A stretch of 6,864 bases of DNA, from positions 1 to 6,864 of the forward strand of contig USNA01000048.1 in assembly GCA_900555955.1 (NCBI GenBank), given 5' to 3'. This document shows positions 6,360 to 6,864 of the stretch, piece after piece; within the stretch, counting starts at the first letter, position 1, and the number at the start of each line of letters is the position of its first letter. This DNA is from an uncultured Collinsella sp. GTDB taxonomy: Bacteria; Actinomycetota; Coriobacteriia; Coriobacteriales; Coriobacteriaceae. The position numbers and the translations under genes are program-made. Under the pieces are notes generated by a model. The model had not been told where the DNA came from and ran no database searches. It saw nothing but the letters and a program-made list of their open reading frames with translations.

Positions 6360-6617
6360 ATGGCACACAAAAAAGGACTCGGTTCCTCCCGTAATGGCCG
6401 TGACTCCCGCGGTCAGCGCCTTGGCACGAAGCGCTATGCCGGCCAGACGGTAACCACGGGCACGATTCTCGTCCGTCAGCACGGCACGCACATCCACCCG
6501 GGTGAGAACGTTGGCCGTGGCAAGGACGACACGCTGTTCGCGCTGGTCGACGGTACCGTTGAGTTCCACAAGGGTATCAAGCACAGGGTCAGCGTACGCC
6601 CGCTCGCGAACGCGTAA
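6360..6617 (+). CDS. rpmA: 50S ribosomal protein L27
   Basis: Large-subunit ribosomal protein L27 (85 residues, normal length), whose N-terminal tail reaches toward the peptidyl-transferase centre. [16 protein letters not shown] is the classical start; the body holds [29 protein letters not shown] (36-52) and [13 protein letters not shown] (57-69). The protein begins directly at MAHKK and has no N-terminal extension of the kind that Prp protease removes in Firmicutes, and no prp gene lies between rplU and rpmA. The ribosome binding site is weak (AGG at 6349-6351, eight bases before the ATG; GAAAGAG slightly further up), which is odd for an abundant ribosomal protein and may mean reliance on translation from rplU. 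A strong terminator follows the stop by 25 bases. Confidence 0.97.
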   Translation: MAHKKGLGSSRNGRDSRGQRLGTKRYAGQTVTTGTILVRQHGTHIHPGENVGRGKDDTLFALVDGTVEFHKGIKHRVSVRPLANA

Positions 6618-6633
6618 TTCACCCTTCATAGAG

Positions 6634-6643
6634 CACATATGTG
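6634..6643. repeat. Perfect 10-base palindrome CACATATGTG after rpmA
   Basis: CACATATGTG reads the same on both strands and abuts the terminator stem. It could be a small operator or an extra base-hairpin in the transcript, but a palindrome this short can also occur by chance. Confidence 0.35.
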
Positions 6644-6686
6644 GGAGGCACTTGAGTTTTAGGATTCAAGGGTCTCCCTCTTTTTT
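6643..6686 (+). terminator. Rho-independent terminator after rpmA
   Basis: A 13-position stem pairs GGGAGGCACTTGA (6643-6655) with TCAAGGGTCTCCC (6666-6678), leaving a 10-base loop. Twelve positions pair, one of them G-U, with a single A-G mismatch. The stem is followed by TCTTTTTT (6679-6686). This is a strong intrinsic terminator for the rplU-rpmA transcript. Because it precedes obg directly, it probably lowers obg expression relative to the ribosomal proteins. Confidence 0.88.
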
Positions 6687-6688
6687 GT

Positions 6689-6864
<176 letters not shown>

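Noticed and set aside
4886..6638. Minus-strand frames opposite the DUF2344, rplU and rpmA genes (4886-5875 and 5835-6638)
   Set aside because: Codon-aligned shadows of well-supported genes, with low-complexity translations and no convincing start site.

Overview
The window looks like core chromosome from a GC-rich bacterium, most likely an actinomycete of class Coriobacteriia (a Collinsella-like organism). This placement is inference. It rests on the GC-rich third positions, the near absence of TTA, CTA and TCA codons, two TTG start codons, and the mix of a rod-shape PBP2/RodA pair with Firmicutes-like gene order around rplU-rpmA-obg. No mobile element, CRISPR array, tRNA or rRNA was seen. 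All genes lie on the + strand and the window is almost fully coding. The longest non-coding gaps are 85 bases (rpmA to obg) and 67 bases (before rplU), so there is no gene-free stretch over 300 bases.

Layout. (1) 1-1004: the C-terminal half of a class B penicillin-binding protein 2 (mrdA), cut by the window edge before its start. (2) 1014-2240: rodA, the SEDS glycosyltransferase that works with PBP2. (3) 2259-3188: a DUF697/YcjF-like protein of unknown function. (4) 3198-5075: a radical SAM protein of the uncharacterised TIGR03960 type, with a TTG start. (5) 5072-5884: its usual partner, a TIGR03936/DUF2344 'radical SAM-linked' protein, joined by a 4-base ATGA overlap. (6) 5952-6326: rplU (L21). 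(7) 6360-6617: rpmA (L27). (8) 6703 to the window end: the start of the Obg GTPase gene, with a TTG start.

Transcription as read from sequence. Genes 1-5 are packed with gaps of 9, 18, 9 and -4 bases and no terminator, so they form one likely operon. A good sigma-70-type promoter (TTGACG, 17-base spacer, TACTAT with an extended TG) sits across the stop codon of gene 5 and should drive rplU-rpmA. A strong intrinsic terminator follows rpmA. The obg ribosome binding site begins three bases after its T-run, so obg probably depends on read-through.

Working together. PBP2 and RodA form the peptidoglycan polymerase/crosslinker of the elongation machinery. L21, L27 and Obg belong to the large ribosomal subunit and its assembly. 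The three genes between them (DUF697, TIGR03960, TIGR03936) have no established function that I know of. They are the part of the window most likely to hold undescribed biology. Two neighbours often found in related clusters are absent here: an RNase E/G gene before rplU, and a Prp protease gene between rplU and rpmA. The missing Prp gene fits L27, which lacks the N-terminal extension that Prp removes.
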